From JABJGO01 sp963921245 (lineage in GTDB: Bacteria; Pseudomonadota; Alphaproteobacteria; Rhodospirillales; Casp-alpha2): a DNA stretch of 64,000 nt. The stretch lies in NCBI GenBank assembly GCA_963921245.4, contig CAWUEY030000001.1, positions 868,001 to 932,000 of the forward strand, in the 5' to 3' direction. Within the stretch, counting starts at the first letter, position 1; each line of letters opens with the position of its first letter. A program made the position numbers and the translations under genes. Of this stretch, positions 35,363 through 44,483 are shown one piece after another. Under the pieces are notes generated by a model that was not told the DNA's origin, ran no database searches, and worked only from the letters and a program-made list of their open reading frames with translations.

Positions 35363-36606
35363 CCCAACCGCGCGTTGTTTCTCTGGGCTGCCGCCTGAAC
35401 ACCTATGAATCGGAGCTGATGCGCGAACATGCAATAGAGGCGGGTCTTGAAAACACGATCATCGTCAACACCTGTACGGTGACGGCAGAAGCGGAGCGCC
35501 AGTCCCGTCAAACCGTTCGCCGGTTGGTCCGCAAAAATCCCGAGAGCAGCGTTGTTGTAACCGGGTGCGCCGCGCAACTGGACCCGAAAGCATATGCGGA
35601 CATAGATGGCGTTGCGCGGGTCCTCGGAAATGCCGAAAAACTGGAACGAGGCACGTTCATTGGGGACGATCACCCTTCCGTCAGTGTCTCTGATATCATG
35701 GGGGTACGGGAAACGGCACCTCACCTGATAGACGGGTTTGACGGACGGGCTCGCGCCTTCATCGAAATCCAGCAAGGCTGCGATCACCGTTGTACTTTTT
35801 GCATTATCCCCTTTGCCCGGGGACCGAACAGAAGCATTCCTGCCGGTGCTATTGCTGAACAGGTTCGAACCCTGGTTGCCAGGGGTTTCTCTGAAGTGGT
35901 TCTGACGGGCGTGGATATCGCCTCTTACGGCGCCGATCTTCCGGGCAGGCCGATGCTCGGTGATCTGGTTCGAAGTTTGCTGAACGCCGTGCCGGAACTT
36001 CCAAGGTTGCGACTCAGCTCTCTTGATCCGGCGGTCATGGATGCCTCTCTGTTTGATGTTTTGAGCACAGAAGAACGCCTGATGCCGCATTTTCACCTGA
36101 GCCTGCAGGCTATGGATGACATGGTTCTGAAACGCATGAAGCGCCGCCATTCCGTGAATGATGCCAAAGCGTTCATGGAAAAGGCCAGGAATGCGAGACC
36201 GGATGTTGTGTTTGGTGCTGATCTGATTGCCGGGTTTCCAACGGAATCTGACGAGATGTTCGAGAACACAATTCGAAATCTCAAAGATGTAGGCGTGACC
36301 TATTATCACGTCTTTCCCTACTCCGAACGACCGGGAACCCCAGCGTCCCGAATGCCCGCTGTGGAAAAATCGCTTCGAAAGAAACGGGCGACGGCTTTGA
36401 GAGGTTTGGGACAAAAAGCTCTTTCGGCGTACCTCTTTGATCAAACCGGTAAACACCTGCGGGTGTTGGTCGAAAAAAACAGCGACGGCTTTAGTGAGCA
36501 CTACGCGCCTGTTTCGATCAAGGCTGATACGAGTCCTGGAAGTATCGTTCAGGTTCAGGTCGAGCGCGTTGAAAATCATCGCGCAATTGCGACGCTGGCG
36601 GCGTAG
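35359..36606 (+). CDS. mtaB: tRNA t6A37 methylthiotransferase
   Basis: 415 residues. Radical-SAM methylthiotransferase that converts t6A37 to ms2t6A37. N-terminal MTTase domain cysteines are in VVSLGCRLN, IVNTCTVT and VVTGCAAQ; the radical-SAM cluster is CDHRCTFCIIPFARG; a TRAM-like C-terminus follows. Coupled to dapF (ATGA) and ten bases before ftsY, an order typical of alphaproteobacteria. Confidence 0.94.
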   Translation: MTQPRVVSLGCRLNTYESELMREHAIEAGLENTIIVNTCTVTAEAERQSRQTVRRLVRKNPESSVVVTGCAAQLDPKAYADIDGVARVLGNAEKLERGTFIGDDHPSVSVSDIMGVRETAPHLIDGFDGRARAFIEIQQGCDHRCTFCIIPFARGPNRSIPAGAIAEQVRTLVARGFSEVVLTGVDIASYGADLPGRPMLGDLVRSLLNAVPELPRLRLSSLDPAVMDASLFDVLSTEERLMPHFHLSLQAMDDMVLKRMKRRHSVNDAKAFMEKARNARPDVVFGADLIAGFPTESDEMFENTIRNLKDVGVTYYHVFPYSERPGTPASRMPAVEKSLRKKRATALRGLGQKALSAYLFDQTGKHLRVLVEKNSDGFSEHYAPVSIKADTSPGSIVQVQVERVENHRAIATLAA

Positions 36607-36615
36607 GTCCGGAAC

Positions 36616-37530
36616 ATGAGTTGGCTCGATCGACTGAAGTCCGGACTGGGTCAGACAACGGACAAACTCACCGATGGCATTACTGAGCTTTTTCGCGGCC
36701 GCAAACTGGACCGTGAAGCTCTTGATGAGTTGGAAGAATTGCTGATTACCGCCGATATGGGCGTATCGAGCGCAACCCGTTTAACAGATGTGCTTGCGAA
36801 AACAAGGTTTGATCAGGACGTATCACCGCAAGAAGTGAAAAACGCACTGGCAGGCGAAATCGCGGCCATTCTCGAGCCTGTTGCCTTGCCCCTTTCCATC
36901 GATCCCTCGCGCAAGCCCTTCGTTGTCCTGGTATGCGGTGTAAATGGTTCCGGCAAAACAACCACGATTGGCAAGCTCGCGCGGCTCTACAAATCCGAAG
37001 GTCTTGGCGTTATGCTGGCCGCTGGCGATACGTTTCGGGCGGCAGCAATTGAGCAGCTTCAGGTCTGGGGGGAGCGAGCAAACTGTCCGGTAGTAAGCCA
37101 TGAACAGGGGTCGGATGTGGCCTCGCTCGCCTTTGACTCCATCACCAAGGCTCGTGAGGACGACAGTGACATCCTAATGATCGATACAGCCGGTCGTTTG
37201 CAAAACAAATCCAATCTCATGGATGAGCTCAAAAAGGTGATACGGGTGATCAAAAAGCAGGACGTTACAGCCCCTCATGCAGTGGTGCTCGTGCTCGATT
37301 CAACCGTTGGGCAGAACGCGTTTAGTCAAGTCGAAACCTTTCACGATATGGTCGATGTGAGCGGGCTTGTCCTGACAAAACTGGATGGCACGGCTCGAGG
37401 TGGTGTCATCGTCGGTCTTGCGGAGAAGTTTGGTTTACCGGTTCACGCTATCGGTGTTGGTGAGGGGCTCGATGACCTGAGGCCATTTGACGCTCATGCC
37501 TTTGCCAACAGGATGATGGGCATAGAGTAA
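36616..37530 (+). CDS. ftsY: Signal recognition particle receptor FtsY
   Basis: 304 residues, lacking the long acidic A domain of E. coli, as usual in alphaproteobacteria. G domain motifs are VCGVNGSGKTTTIGKLARLY, LMIDTAGRLQNKSN and LTKLDGTARGG; the end is GEGLDDLRPFDAHAFA. It receives Ffh-nascent chain complexes at the membrane. Confidence 0.96.
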   Translation: MSWLDRLKSGLGQTTDKLTDGITELFRGRKLDREALDELEELLITADMGVSSATRLTDVLAKTRFDQDVSPQEVKNALAGEIAAILEPVALPLSIDPSRKPFVVLVCGVNGSGKTTTIGKLARLYKSEGLGVMLAAGDTFRAAAIEQLQVWGERANCPVVSHEQGSDVASLAFDSITKAREDDSDILMIDTAGRLQNKSNLMDELKKVIRVIKKQDVTAPHAVVLVLDSTVGQNAFSQVETFHDMVDVSGLVLTKLDGTARGGVIVGLAEKFGLPVHAIGVGEGLDDLRPFDAHAFANRMMGIE

Positions 37531-37648
37531 TCGGGCTATTCGCTGTGTTCGGGGGTGTATTTTGTTACTTGAGCCCCACTTTTCATTGCTATAGCCCTTT
37601 TGCTGCGCTCACCATCGTAGCGGGGGTTATCATCATGCAGATATCAGG

Positions 37649-39073
37649 TTAAGCGAATTGAGCGGGTATCCTCTTCACCCAATCTGTTTCCTTTTGGTAC
37701 AGGTGTGCCGCATTCAGGATACTTGCTTCATCAAACGGGCGGCCCACCAATTGGAAGGATAGCGGGAGGCCATTTTGCGTAAATCCGCAGGGAATGCTCG
37801 CTGCCGGTAATCCCGTAAAGTTAAATGGGCGGACACAATGACCCATGGCGGCAATAAACGCGCCGAAGCCTTCCGTATTCTTCGTAAAGTCTGTCTCATC
37901 AATGGTCGGAACCGGGAAGGGCATCATGGGCAAATGGAACACGTCAGCCTTGTCAAACACGGCTGTTACGAATTCCCTTAACACATGAGAACGAAGGGAG
38001 AGCGCTTCCTGGTAGCGATCAGCCGGACACATGGCACCAGTCATAAACCGGATGAGGGTGGGGGTTCCGTAGTCCTCCGGACGCTCACGCAGCCAGCGGC
38101 TATGGAAACCAGCACCTTCGGTAGATGTAATCAGATTGTTCAACAGGTTGGTAACGGACATGCTTTCCGGTATTGAAACCGGCACGATTTCTGCCCCCAT
38201 ACTTCTGAATACATCCAGGCTGGCATCCATGTGGCTGCGGATTTCATCCGTCACGGGATCATAGAACAGGTTTTCAGGAACGGCGATACGACGTCCGTTC
38301 AGACTGTTCTCCAGGTTTGCAACATAATCGTCAACCGGCTGGCGACTGGACCGCTGGTCCCTTTCATCATATCCGGCGATAGCGCCGAGGATAAGGGCGC
38401 AGTCCTCCGCCGTCCGGGCGAGCGGACCGACACAATCGAGGGAATGGGCCAATGGCATCGCACCATAACGGCTGACCCTCGACCACGTTGGTTTGATGCC
38501 TGTAACGCCGCAACAGGCCGCGGGAAAGCGAATAGATCCACCAGTGTCGGAACCGAGCGACCCTGTGATCAACCTGGCACCAACCGCCGCGCCTGACCCG
38601 CTGGAGGAACCTCCGCTAATGTGATCGGTGTTCCAGGGATTACGCACATGGCCGGTGATTTCATTGTGCCCGGTGATGCCCAGGGCAAACTCCACCATAT
38701 TAAGACGTGCGATATCGACGGCACCGGCGTCGGCCAATTTGATGATGGCCGTGGACGTGTAATCCGGGTGAAAATCCTGTCGAATTTTGGAACCGTTTTC
38801 ACATTTCCATCCCGCCCGGTAAAACATATCCTTGTGCGCCAGCGGAACACCATGCAGCGGTCCTTTTATCACGCCGTTCATGCGTGAACGATCCGACTCT
38901 TGTGCTTCTGCAATGGCCTCTTCGGCATAGATCGCAGCAACGCAGTTCAATGTTGGACCGTGTGTTTCCAGGCGATCTATGGCGTGTCGCGTCAGTTCTT
39001 CCGAAGAAGCGTCGCCCGAATTAATGATGCGCGCCGTTTCCGCAAGAGTAAGGGTGTGGAAGGAGCTACCCAT
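37649..39073 (-). CDS. Amidase (amidase-signature family)
   Basis: 474 residues from ATG 39073 (MGSSFHTLTLAETARI); the frame is open further upstream but would run across the preceding small gene. The catalytic Lys is in GVPLAHKDMFY and the Ser-cis-Ser pair in SGGSSSGSGAAVGA with the nucleophile in LGSDTGGSIRFPAA. Its start overlaps the stop of the 75-residue upstream gene by eight bases. This small-plus-large layout resembles GatC/GatA and the AtzG/AtzE pair, so it may be a carboxybiuret-type or other amide hydrolase rather than GatA; substrate unknown. Confidence 0.88.
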   Translation of the reverse strand: MGSSFHTLTLAETARIINSGDASSEELTRHAIDRLETHGPTLNCVAAIYAEEAIAEAQESDRSRMNGVIKGPLHGVPLAHKDMFYRAGWKCENGSKIRQDFHPDYTSTAIIKLADAGAVDIARLNMVEFALGITGHNEITGHVRNPWNTDHISGGSSSGSGAAVGARLITGSLGSDTGGSIRFPAACCGVTGIKPTWSRVSRYGAMPLAHSLDCVGPLARTAEDCALILGAIAGYDERDQRSSRQPVDDYVANLENSLNGRRIAVPENLFYDPVTDEIRSHMDASLDVFRSMGAEIVPVSIPESMSVTNLLNNLITSTEGAGFHSRWLRERPEDYGTPTLIRFMTGAMCPADRYQEALSLRSHVLREFVTAVFDKADVFHLPMMPFPVPTIDETDFTKNTEGFGAFIAAMGHCVRPFNFTGLPAASIPCGFTQNGLPLSFQLVGRPFDEASILNAAHLYQKETDWVKRIPAQFA

Positions 39074-39296
39074 TGATTTTGCTGGCTTCGCGGTGTGGCG
39101 CCAATTCGTTGAGAGCCCGGACGAATTCAGAGGGTTCTGTACCAAATGGCGGGTCAATAAGCGCCATTGCTTCCGAGGTAAGGTCCATGGTTTTAAGGAC
39201 ACTCGCCGCGGAGTCACTCAAGTCCAGAATGTCGCCAGAAAACTGATTGGCGAGCGTTGCCCATTGAACGATGGTTTGTTTTCGTTGATCATCCAT
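39066..39296 (-). CDS. Small GatC/AtzG-like partner of the amidase
   Basis: 76 codons in the minus direction, ending inside the amidase start (ATGGGTAG). Helical and acidic (LANQFSGDILDLSDSAASVL), with an extended PPFGTEPSEFVRAL segment. This recalls GatC- or AtzG-type subunits that wrap an amidase partner. Similarity is weak by eye; coupling to the amidase is the stronger argument. Confidence 0.55.
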   Translation of the reverse strand: MDDQRKQTIVQWATLANQFSGDILDLSDSAASVLKTMDLTSEAMALIDPPFGTEPSEFVRALNELAPHREASKING

Positions 39297-39378
39297 CCGA
39301 AAAACCTTGTTTGTTAATCCAGCAATGTTTGTTCTGTTTTTTTGAGACCAGAGTAGACTCTGGCAACATTACGCAAGA

Positions 39379-40014
39379 ATGTTCAAGCCTGTCTTTGATT
39401 ACGGCCTAGAAAACAACGGGTGCATTACAATGATAAGCGACGAGCGAGAGAAATCAGACGTCGATCATGTCCTCGCGACCTGGTTCGGGTTGCCGGGGTC
39501 TGAGAGTTTTGGCACCAATCGAATGGAATGGTGGATGCCCAACGAAGCCTTCGATCATCTGATAAAGACTAAACTTCTGGCTTTGTATGAACGGGCGGCA
39601 AGCGGAAAAATTGACCACTGGGCGTACGATGTGAGGGCGGGACTTGCTCTTATCATTCTGTTGGACCAGGTGCCGAGGAATGTATTTCGAGGATCGTCAA
39701 AGGCCTTTGAAACGGATGCAAAGGCCCTCGGTTTTTCGGAACGATATCTATCACTCGGGTTCGACCGGATGCTGTCACCTGTTGAACGGCTCTTTGCCTA
39801 TCTGCCGTATGAGCATAGCGAAAACATGCGCGATCAGTTGATATCGGTCCACCTGACAACGTTACTGGGGGATGCTGGGCCCATGGTATATGCGTGGCGG
39901 CACCGGGAAGTTATTGACCGATTTGGCAGGTTTCCACATCGCAATACTGCACTGGAACGCAAAACGCCGCATGCGGAGGAGAGTTTTTTAAACCAACCCA
40001 ATTCTTCATTTTAA
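39379..40014 (+). CDS. DUF924 family protein
   Basis: 211 residues (194 if started at ATG 39430). Characteristic stretches are DHVLATWFGLPG near the start, ALIILLDQVPRNVFRGSSKAF, FAYLPYEHSE and RFGRFPHRN, typical of DUF924, a helical protein family of unknown function. No strong ribosome-binding site distinguishes the two possible starts. Confidence 0.82.
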   Translation: MFKPVFDYGLENNGCITMISDEREKSDVDHVLATWFGLPGSESFGTNRMEWWMPNEAFDHLIKTKLLALYERAASGKIDHWAYDVRAGLALIILLDQVPRNVFRGSSKAFETDAKALGFSERYLSLGFDRMLSPVERLFAYLPYEHSENMRDQLISVHLTTLLGDAGPMVYAWRHREVIDRFGRFPHRNTALERKTPHAEESFLNQPNSSF

Positions 40015-40180
40015 TGTTGGGGCCTGGAAAACGCACAAACCGCTGGGAGTGGACCGGGTGCGATGGGGTCATTGACATATTCAATGTGGAAGTGAGCCCG
40101 CGAGATGTACCGTTAACCGGGGTGGCCGAGGCGTTTAAACTGAATTCCGGGTGGTCAGCAGCGCTCAGGAAGAGCCAGAC

Positions 40181-40408
40181 TCAAACAAGAATATTGAGAT
40201 AATACCCCCGAGGAACATCTGCCCGCGGTGTTTCACTGCTGTCCAACGTACGACCAAGCTTGTTGATCGCAACCTGTTGTTCCGGTGTTTCATTGCCTGC
40301 TGTCACATTGGCACGTAAACGCACTTCATTGGTCGCCTGATAACCCTTGGGTTTGGGGGCGATTGCATTCGGTACCGGCGCTCTGACAAGTTGGGATACG
40401 TCGCTCAT
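40181..40408 (-). CDS. Small conserved-looking protein of unknown function
   Basis: 75 residues. Pro/Ala-rich start (LVRAPVPNAIAPKPKGYQA), then a polar part ending RADVPRGYYLNILV. AGGG is upstream of ATG 40408. No family recognised. The C-terminal hydrophobic motif and the neighbour at 40514, which resembles a YjfB motility protein, suggest a flagellar or motility accessory role, but this is a weak inference. Confidence 0.5.
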   Translation of the reverse strand: MSDVSQLVRAPVPNAIAPKPKGYQATNEVRLRANVTAGNETPEQQVAINKLGRTLDSSETPRADVPRGYYLNILV

Positions 40409-40513
40409 GAACGATACCCTAGGCAGTACTGGTTAATGGAGAGTAAACATGCAACTCTTGAACCCGCGTTTAGGGCGAGATCAGTGTTATTTAACGCTCA
40501 AAGATGCGTTGAT

Positions 40514-40720
40514 TTAGACGATTAAATCGATGTTGTTGCCCAAATTGGGGTTGATTTCGCCCTGACCTTTAAAACTTGGTGCTTTAGCGGCATCGCGCAA
40601 AACAATAGCCGCCGTATCCCGCTCATGGCTGATGGCGAGCCGCAAGGCCAGCATTGAGGCCTTAATGGTACCTGGTGTTTGGGCAGGGGCAATTGTCCAA
40701 TCCTGGGTATGGTGGAACAC
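40514..40720 (-). CDS. Possible YjfB-like small motility protein
   Basis: 68 residues from GTG 40720. The C-terminus NPNLGNNIDLIV resembles the LGxNID ending of the small YjfB_motility family, and the middle helix SMLALRLAISHERD fits its length. The GTG start lacks a clear ribosome-binding site and an overlapping frame exists. It sits divergently from the chemoreceptor-like gene at 40802. Confidence 0.4.
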   Translation of the reverse strand: MFHHTQDWTIAPAQTPGTIKASMLALRLAISHERDTAAIVLRDAAKAPSFKGQGEINPNLGNNIDLIV

Positions 40721-40801
40721 AGAAAGCCTTGAGTTTTGTTACTGATCGGGCATGCTCTTCGACGACGCAAAAAAACGCCTGAGTTAGAGGACAGATTGAC
40801 G

Positions 40802-42853
40802 ATGGCCCAAGACCAAAAACTTGATGATCCTTATATGGATTTGCGGACGCAAGCCTATTCGGACAAATCCTTTCTGGGTGGTTCGTCGATGTCTACGCGC
40901 ACCGCCATGTATTTTTTCGTGGGTGTATTGGTACTCGGCGCTTTGGCGGGCGGTTTTTTGTATCTGGATGAGCGTCTCGCGCGCGCGTTGGAGTCATGGA
41001 AGCAATCCCAAAAGGTGTCATTGCTGGTCAGTAATTTGAAAACGGCAATCGAGGACGTCCGTATTCAAGACGGGCGTGTTCGGGCCGACAGTGATCCCGG
41101 GAATGTTCAGGCACATCGTCGGTCCATTGACCGGGTTGCGATCGCACTTGGTGCTTTGCAGTCAAGCGATATAAACCAACAGGTTCAAGATTCTGTTATC
41201 ACCGTACGGGACGCATTTGCTGATTATGGCGAAGAATTCTTGCAGGTCCTTGAAAACCGCCGCTCTCTTGGTGCTGACGATAATTCCGGCGTTCGGGCTG
41301 AATACCGGGATGCAGATCGTAATGTCCGGGAGTCTCTGAACAAGAATGATTTAGGTGCTTTGCTGGCGGAATTCGATGACTTGGACCGTTTTGCCATTCA
41401 AGATCGCACAGCAAATCCGGAGCAATCTCAAGCAACGGTTGAATCCGTGATTTCCAACCTGACTGAACTTGTCTCGCAATCAGATGTATCCGACGATGTT
41501 AAGAGGTCGGTTCAATCGGATATGGACGAATACGCCTCTGCTTTGCGGCGTTTTATTATGATTGGATATCACGCGGCAAAAGATCTGCCCGCATATGACG
41601 ATATTCTTGATTACATTGGACCGGCAGTTCAAACGATTGTTGATTTTTCCAATGCGCGGGCGCAAACAACGCCCGTCGCCTATGAAACCGAGCTACTTTT
41701 TGCTCGTCAGGCTACGGCTGCCGGCGCGGCAGGAGCGGTGTTGATTGTCGTTGGCTTCGGATTGATTGTTATTCGGAGCATCACAGGTCCGATTAGGCGG
41801 ATGACATTTGCGACAGAAAATCTCGCGCGCGGTGATCGATTCCTGACAGTACCGTTGCGCGGGAATACGGATTCAATTGGCCGGATGGCCCGTGCGCTGG
41901 ATCATTGGCTGGATCATTTGGCGGAACTGGATCACATGAGAGCCGAACTTGATGATGCCAGAATGCGTCTGGCAATGGATATCGCTTTTCGTATTCCCGG
42001 CGATGAGCAGGATACATCTACCCGCGCAATCGACCCGGAACCGAAAGAAGGGGGTGAAGCCCAGGACGACAACACCGCGCCTTCGGATGGCGAAACGGAA
42101 GCCGTACCCTGGCGGGCGCTCGGGTCTGCCTTGGGTAGCGATGATGGATTGACCTCACCTGAAGAGGGTGAGCTGGATATCTCTCGGCAAGACGTAGATC
42201 TAACTCGGGATATGCCAAGCGAAGTACAAGATACGGGATTTGAAAACCTGAATAGGGAGGCAAATAAAACGATCCCCGGTTCGCTGGAGAGATTTGTTGC
42301 TGCGACTGCGCGGTCGGTTCCCACATCGATTGGTGCGGCGTCACAGGAGATCAATCAGATTATGGCATACGTCACAGCGGCGGCGGTTGATGTCGAGAGG
42401 ACGGAAGCCCTTGTTCAATCGTTGGGCGATACCAACCGCCAACTGGGTGATTTGGAGATTTGCGTTTCGACGATCCGTGATGAGGCAAATTTGATCGCCT
42501 TTCGCACCGGCGAAAAATCCGGAGATAACAACGACGATAATACGCTTGTCTACCTCTCTTCGGAACGTGGTACCATGCAGCGAACACCTGAAGAAATGAG
42601 TCGCTTTGACCGGATTCGCGACAATGTCGCTCGTGCAGAGCGACTGGTTTTAAACGTTCGAAAATCTCTGGATTCTGTGACGACACTGGCACAGGAAGTG
42701 GCGTCGACCGCTTCCAGTGAGGCGCTGGCGGCAACCAACCGCTTGCTCTCTCAATCCGAATATCTCCAGAACATGCTGGATGACTTAGTGAAGAGAATAG
42801 CACCAAACGGATTGGATCAGAGTGAAGACACACGATCTTCCGATGATGCCTGA
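40802..42853 (+). CDS. HAMP-domain, chemoreceptor-like transmembrane protein
   Basis: 683 residues from ATG 40802. Cytosolic N-tail; TM1 at about 34-55; periplasmic helical sensor region 56-300; TM2 at about 304-327 (AGAVLIVVGFGLIVIRSI); HAMP at about 328-380 (GPIRRMTFATENLARGDRF). Then an acidic linker and a long helical region. Near residues 550-575 the stretch CVSTIRDEANLIAFRTGEKS aligns with the tip of the chemoreceptor hairpin ([21 protein letters not shown]) but is clearly diverged. No histidine kinase or GGDEF domain follows. Looks like a chemoreceptor relative with altered signalling output. Confidence 0.75.
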   Translation: MAQDQKLDDPYMDLRTQAYSDKSFLGGSSMSTRTAMYFFVGVLVLGALAGGFLYLDERLARALESWKQSQKVSLLVSNLKTAIEDVRIQDGRVRADSDPGNVQAHRRSIDRVAIALGALQSSDINQQVQDSVITVRDAFADYGEEFLQVLENRRSLGADDNSGVRAEYRDADRNVRESLNKNDLGALLAEFDDLDRFAIQDRTANPEQSQATVESVISNLTELVSQSDVSDDVKRSVQSDMDEYASALRRFIMIGYHAAKDLPAYDDILDYIGPAVQTIVDFSNARAQTTPVAYETELLFARQATAAGAAGAVLIVVGFGLIVIRSITGPIRRMTFATENLARGDRFLTVPLRGNTDSIGRMARALDHWLDHLAELDHMRAELDDARMRLAMDIAFRIPGDEQDTSTRAIDPEPKEGGEAQDDNTAPSDGETEAVPWRALGSALGSDDGLTSPEEGELDISRQDVDLTRDMPSEVQDTGFENLNREANKTIPGSLERFVAATARSVPTSIGAASQEINQIMAYVTAAAVDVERTEALVQSLGDTNRQLGDLEICVSTIRDEANLIAFRTGEKSGDNNDDNTLVYLSSERGTMQRTPEEMSRFDRIRDNVARAERLVLNVRKSLDSVTTLAQEVASTASSEALAATNRLLSQSEYLQNMLDDLVKRIAPNGLDQSEDTRSSDDA

Positions 42854-42868
42854 TTTGGACTCGTCGTT

Positions 42869-44068
42869 TTAGATTTGCGCCTCTAGCGCGGCAACGCCGG
42901 GGAGTTCTTTTCCCTCCAGCCACTCCAGGAACGCGCCACCAGCTGTTGATACGTAAGAAAACTGATCAACAACCTTCGCATTGGCGAGTGCGGCAACAGT
43001 GTCACCCCCGCCCGCGACACTCAGAAGATTGCCGCCGGTTGTCAGTTTCGCAGCCTCCTTTGCAATGCGGTTGGTAGCACGGTCGAAGGGGTCGAGTTCA
43101 AACGCTCCCATGGGGCCGTTCCAAACCAGGGTCTTGCATGAAGCAAGCTTCTGATTGACGCGTTCGATTGAGGTCGGACCGACATCCAGTATCATACCAT
43201 CGTCGGGAACAGTGTTGATGGTCACGATTTTCGACGGGGCATTGGCCGCAAATTCTCTCGCGACAACGGCATCGACAGGAAGAATGATTTCACAGCTCTC
43301 TTCCGATGCAGCTTTCAGGATTTGACTCGCGGTATCCGCCATTTCCTTTTCGCAGAGTGATGCTCCTACGGAAAAGCCTTTGGCATACAGGAAGGTGTTT
43401 GCCATGCCGCCCCCAATGATCAGTATGTCGACTTTTTCAATCAGATTATTCAATACTTTCATTTTGGAAGACACCTTTGCCCCGCCGACGATGGCGGCGA
43501 CCGGTTTTTCCGGTTCTTCCAGTGCGTTTTCCAGAGCCTCAAGTTCAGACTGCATCAAGCGGCCTGCGACGGATGGCAACAGATGTGTAATGGCTTCAGT
43601 CGAGGCATGTGCGCGGTGTGCGGCCGAAAAAGCATCATTCACATACACTTCGCCCAATTCGGCGAGGGAAAACGCAAAAGCTACGTCATTCTGCTCTTCA
43701 CCGGCATGAAATCGCAGGTTCTCCATGACAATGACACTGCCAACCGGCAGGGAGTCAACGGCGGAAAGCGCATTCTGTCCGATCGTTTCCGAACTGAAGC
43801 CGACAGTTTGGCTCATGGCCAAGCCGAGCGCCTTGGCAACAGGGGCGAGGCTCATTTCTTCAACAACGTGCCCTTTCGGGCGACCAAAATGCGATAACAC
43901 GACGACGGTCGCACCTTTAGCGCACAATTCGCGGATGGTCGGAATTGTTCGTTCAATCCGCGTCATATCCGTCACGTTTTCATCTTTCATTGGGACGTTC
44001 AAATCTGTTCTGAGCAAAACCCTTTTGCCGGAAAGGGGAATATCATCAATGGTTCTGAATTTTTTCAT
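42869..44068 (-). CDS. pgk: Phosphoglycerate kinase
   Basis: 399 residues. Glycolysis/gluconeogenesis enzyme transferring phosphate between 1,3-bisphosphoglycerate and ADP. Signature regions are GKRVLLRTDLNVPM, LSHFGRPKG, VVMENLRFHAGEE-like VIVMENLRF, VGGAKVSSKMKVL, WNGPMGAFE and SVAGGGDTVAAL. Convergent with the HAMP gene, 15 bases between stops. Confidence 0.97.
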   Translation of the reverse strand: MKKFRTIDDIPLSGKRVLLRTDLNVPMKDENVTDMTRIERTIPTIRELCAKGATVVVLSHFGRPKGHVVEEMSLAPVAKALGLAMSQTVGFSSETIGQNALSAVDSLPVGSVIVMENLRFHAGEEQNDVAFAFSLAELGEVYVNDAFSAAHRAHASTEAITHLLPSVAGRLMQSELEALENALEEPEKPVAAIVGGAKVSSKMKVLNNLIEKVDILIIGGGMANTFLYAKGFSVGASLCEKEMADTASQILKAASEESCEIILPVDAVVAREFAANAPSKIVTINTVPDDGMILDVGPTSIERVNQKLASCKTLVWNGPMGAFELDPFDRATNRIAKEAAKLTTGGNLLSVAGGGDTVAALANAKVVDQFSYVSTAGGAFLEWLEGKELPGVAALEAQI

Positions 44069-44141
44069 GCCTCAAAGTTTCCTCAACTGGCGGGTTCAAC
44101 GCCGTTGGATTCAGGTTCGATCGTCCAAGGCCTGTTGACAA

Positions 44142-44293
44142 TTACCCTGCGGCGCTAATAGCGGCAATGATTTTAAGGTTTGCGGCGGCGGTTGTGTCGG
44201 TTTTATCGTAACGTGTTGCGATGCCCCGGATTTTCTTGATCCTGGTGACGTCGTTTTCGATCAGGTGGTCCCGTTTGTAGAGTTCCCTGTCGT
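44142..44293 (-). pseudogene. C-terminal fragment of an IS5-type transposase
   Basis: On the minus strand a frame reads YDRELYKRDHLIENDVTRIK, continues KKIRGIATRYDKTDTTAAAN and stops at 44142. This is the usual C-terminus of IS5-type transposases, including the final catalytic Glu region. Nothing upstream belongs to it, so it is a fragment. It lies in the 415-base gap between pgk and the phosphodiesterase gene; 44294-44483 holds no recognised gene and presumably contains the promoter of the next operon. Confidence 0.7.
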
Positions 44294-44483
44294 ATGGGAA
44301 TTATTGCTTTCGGTTGACATTCGGCGGGATCACGGCCCTGGCGGCGCGGGCATCCAATTCGCTGCTCCGGGAACATGTCGTTTCCATCGACGGCGCGCTC
44401 TGTTAATCCCCGCGCTTGCCAATTACAGAATCAAACGGCAAAATAGCGCCAGCAAACGGGAAAAAGCAGGGCCACCGTAATCC

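Noticed and set aside
35311..36579. 422-codon minus-strand frame opposite mtaB
   Set aside because: Antisense to a clearly conserved radical-SAM gene; composition is not protein-like.
40014..40202. 62-codon frame whose ATG overlaps the DUF924 stop
   Set aside because: No family signature, and it runs into the convergent gene at 40181. The TAATG overlap alone is not enough.
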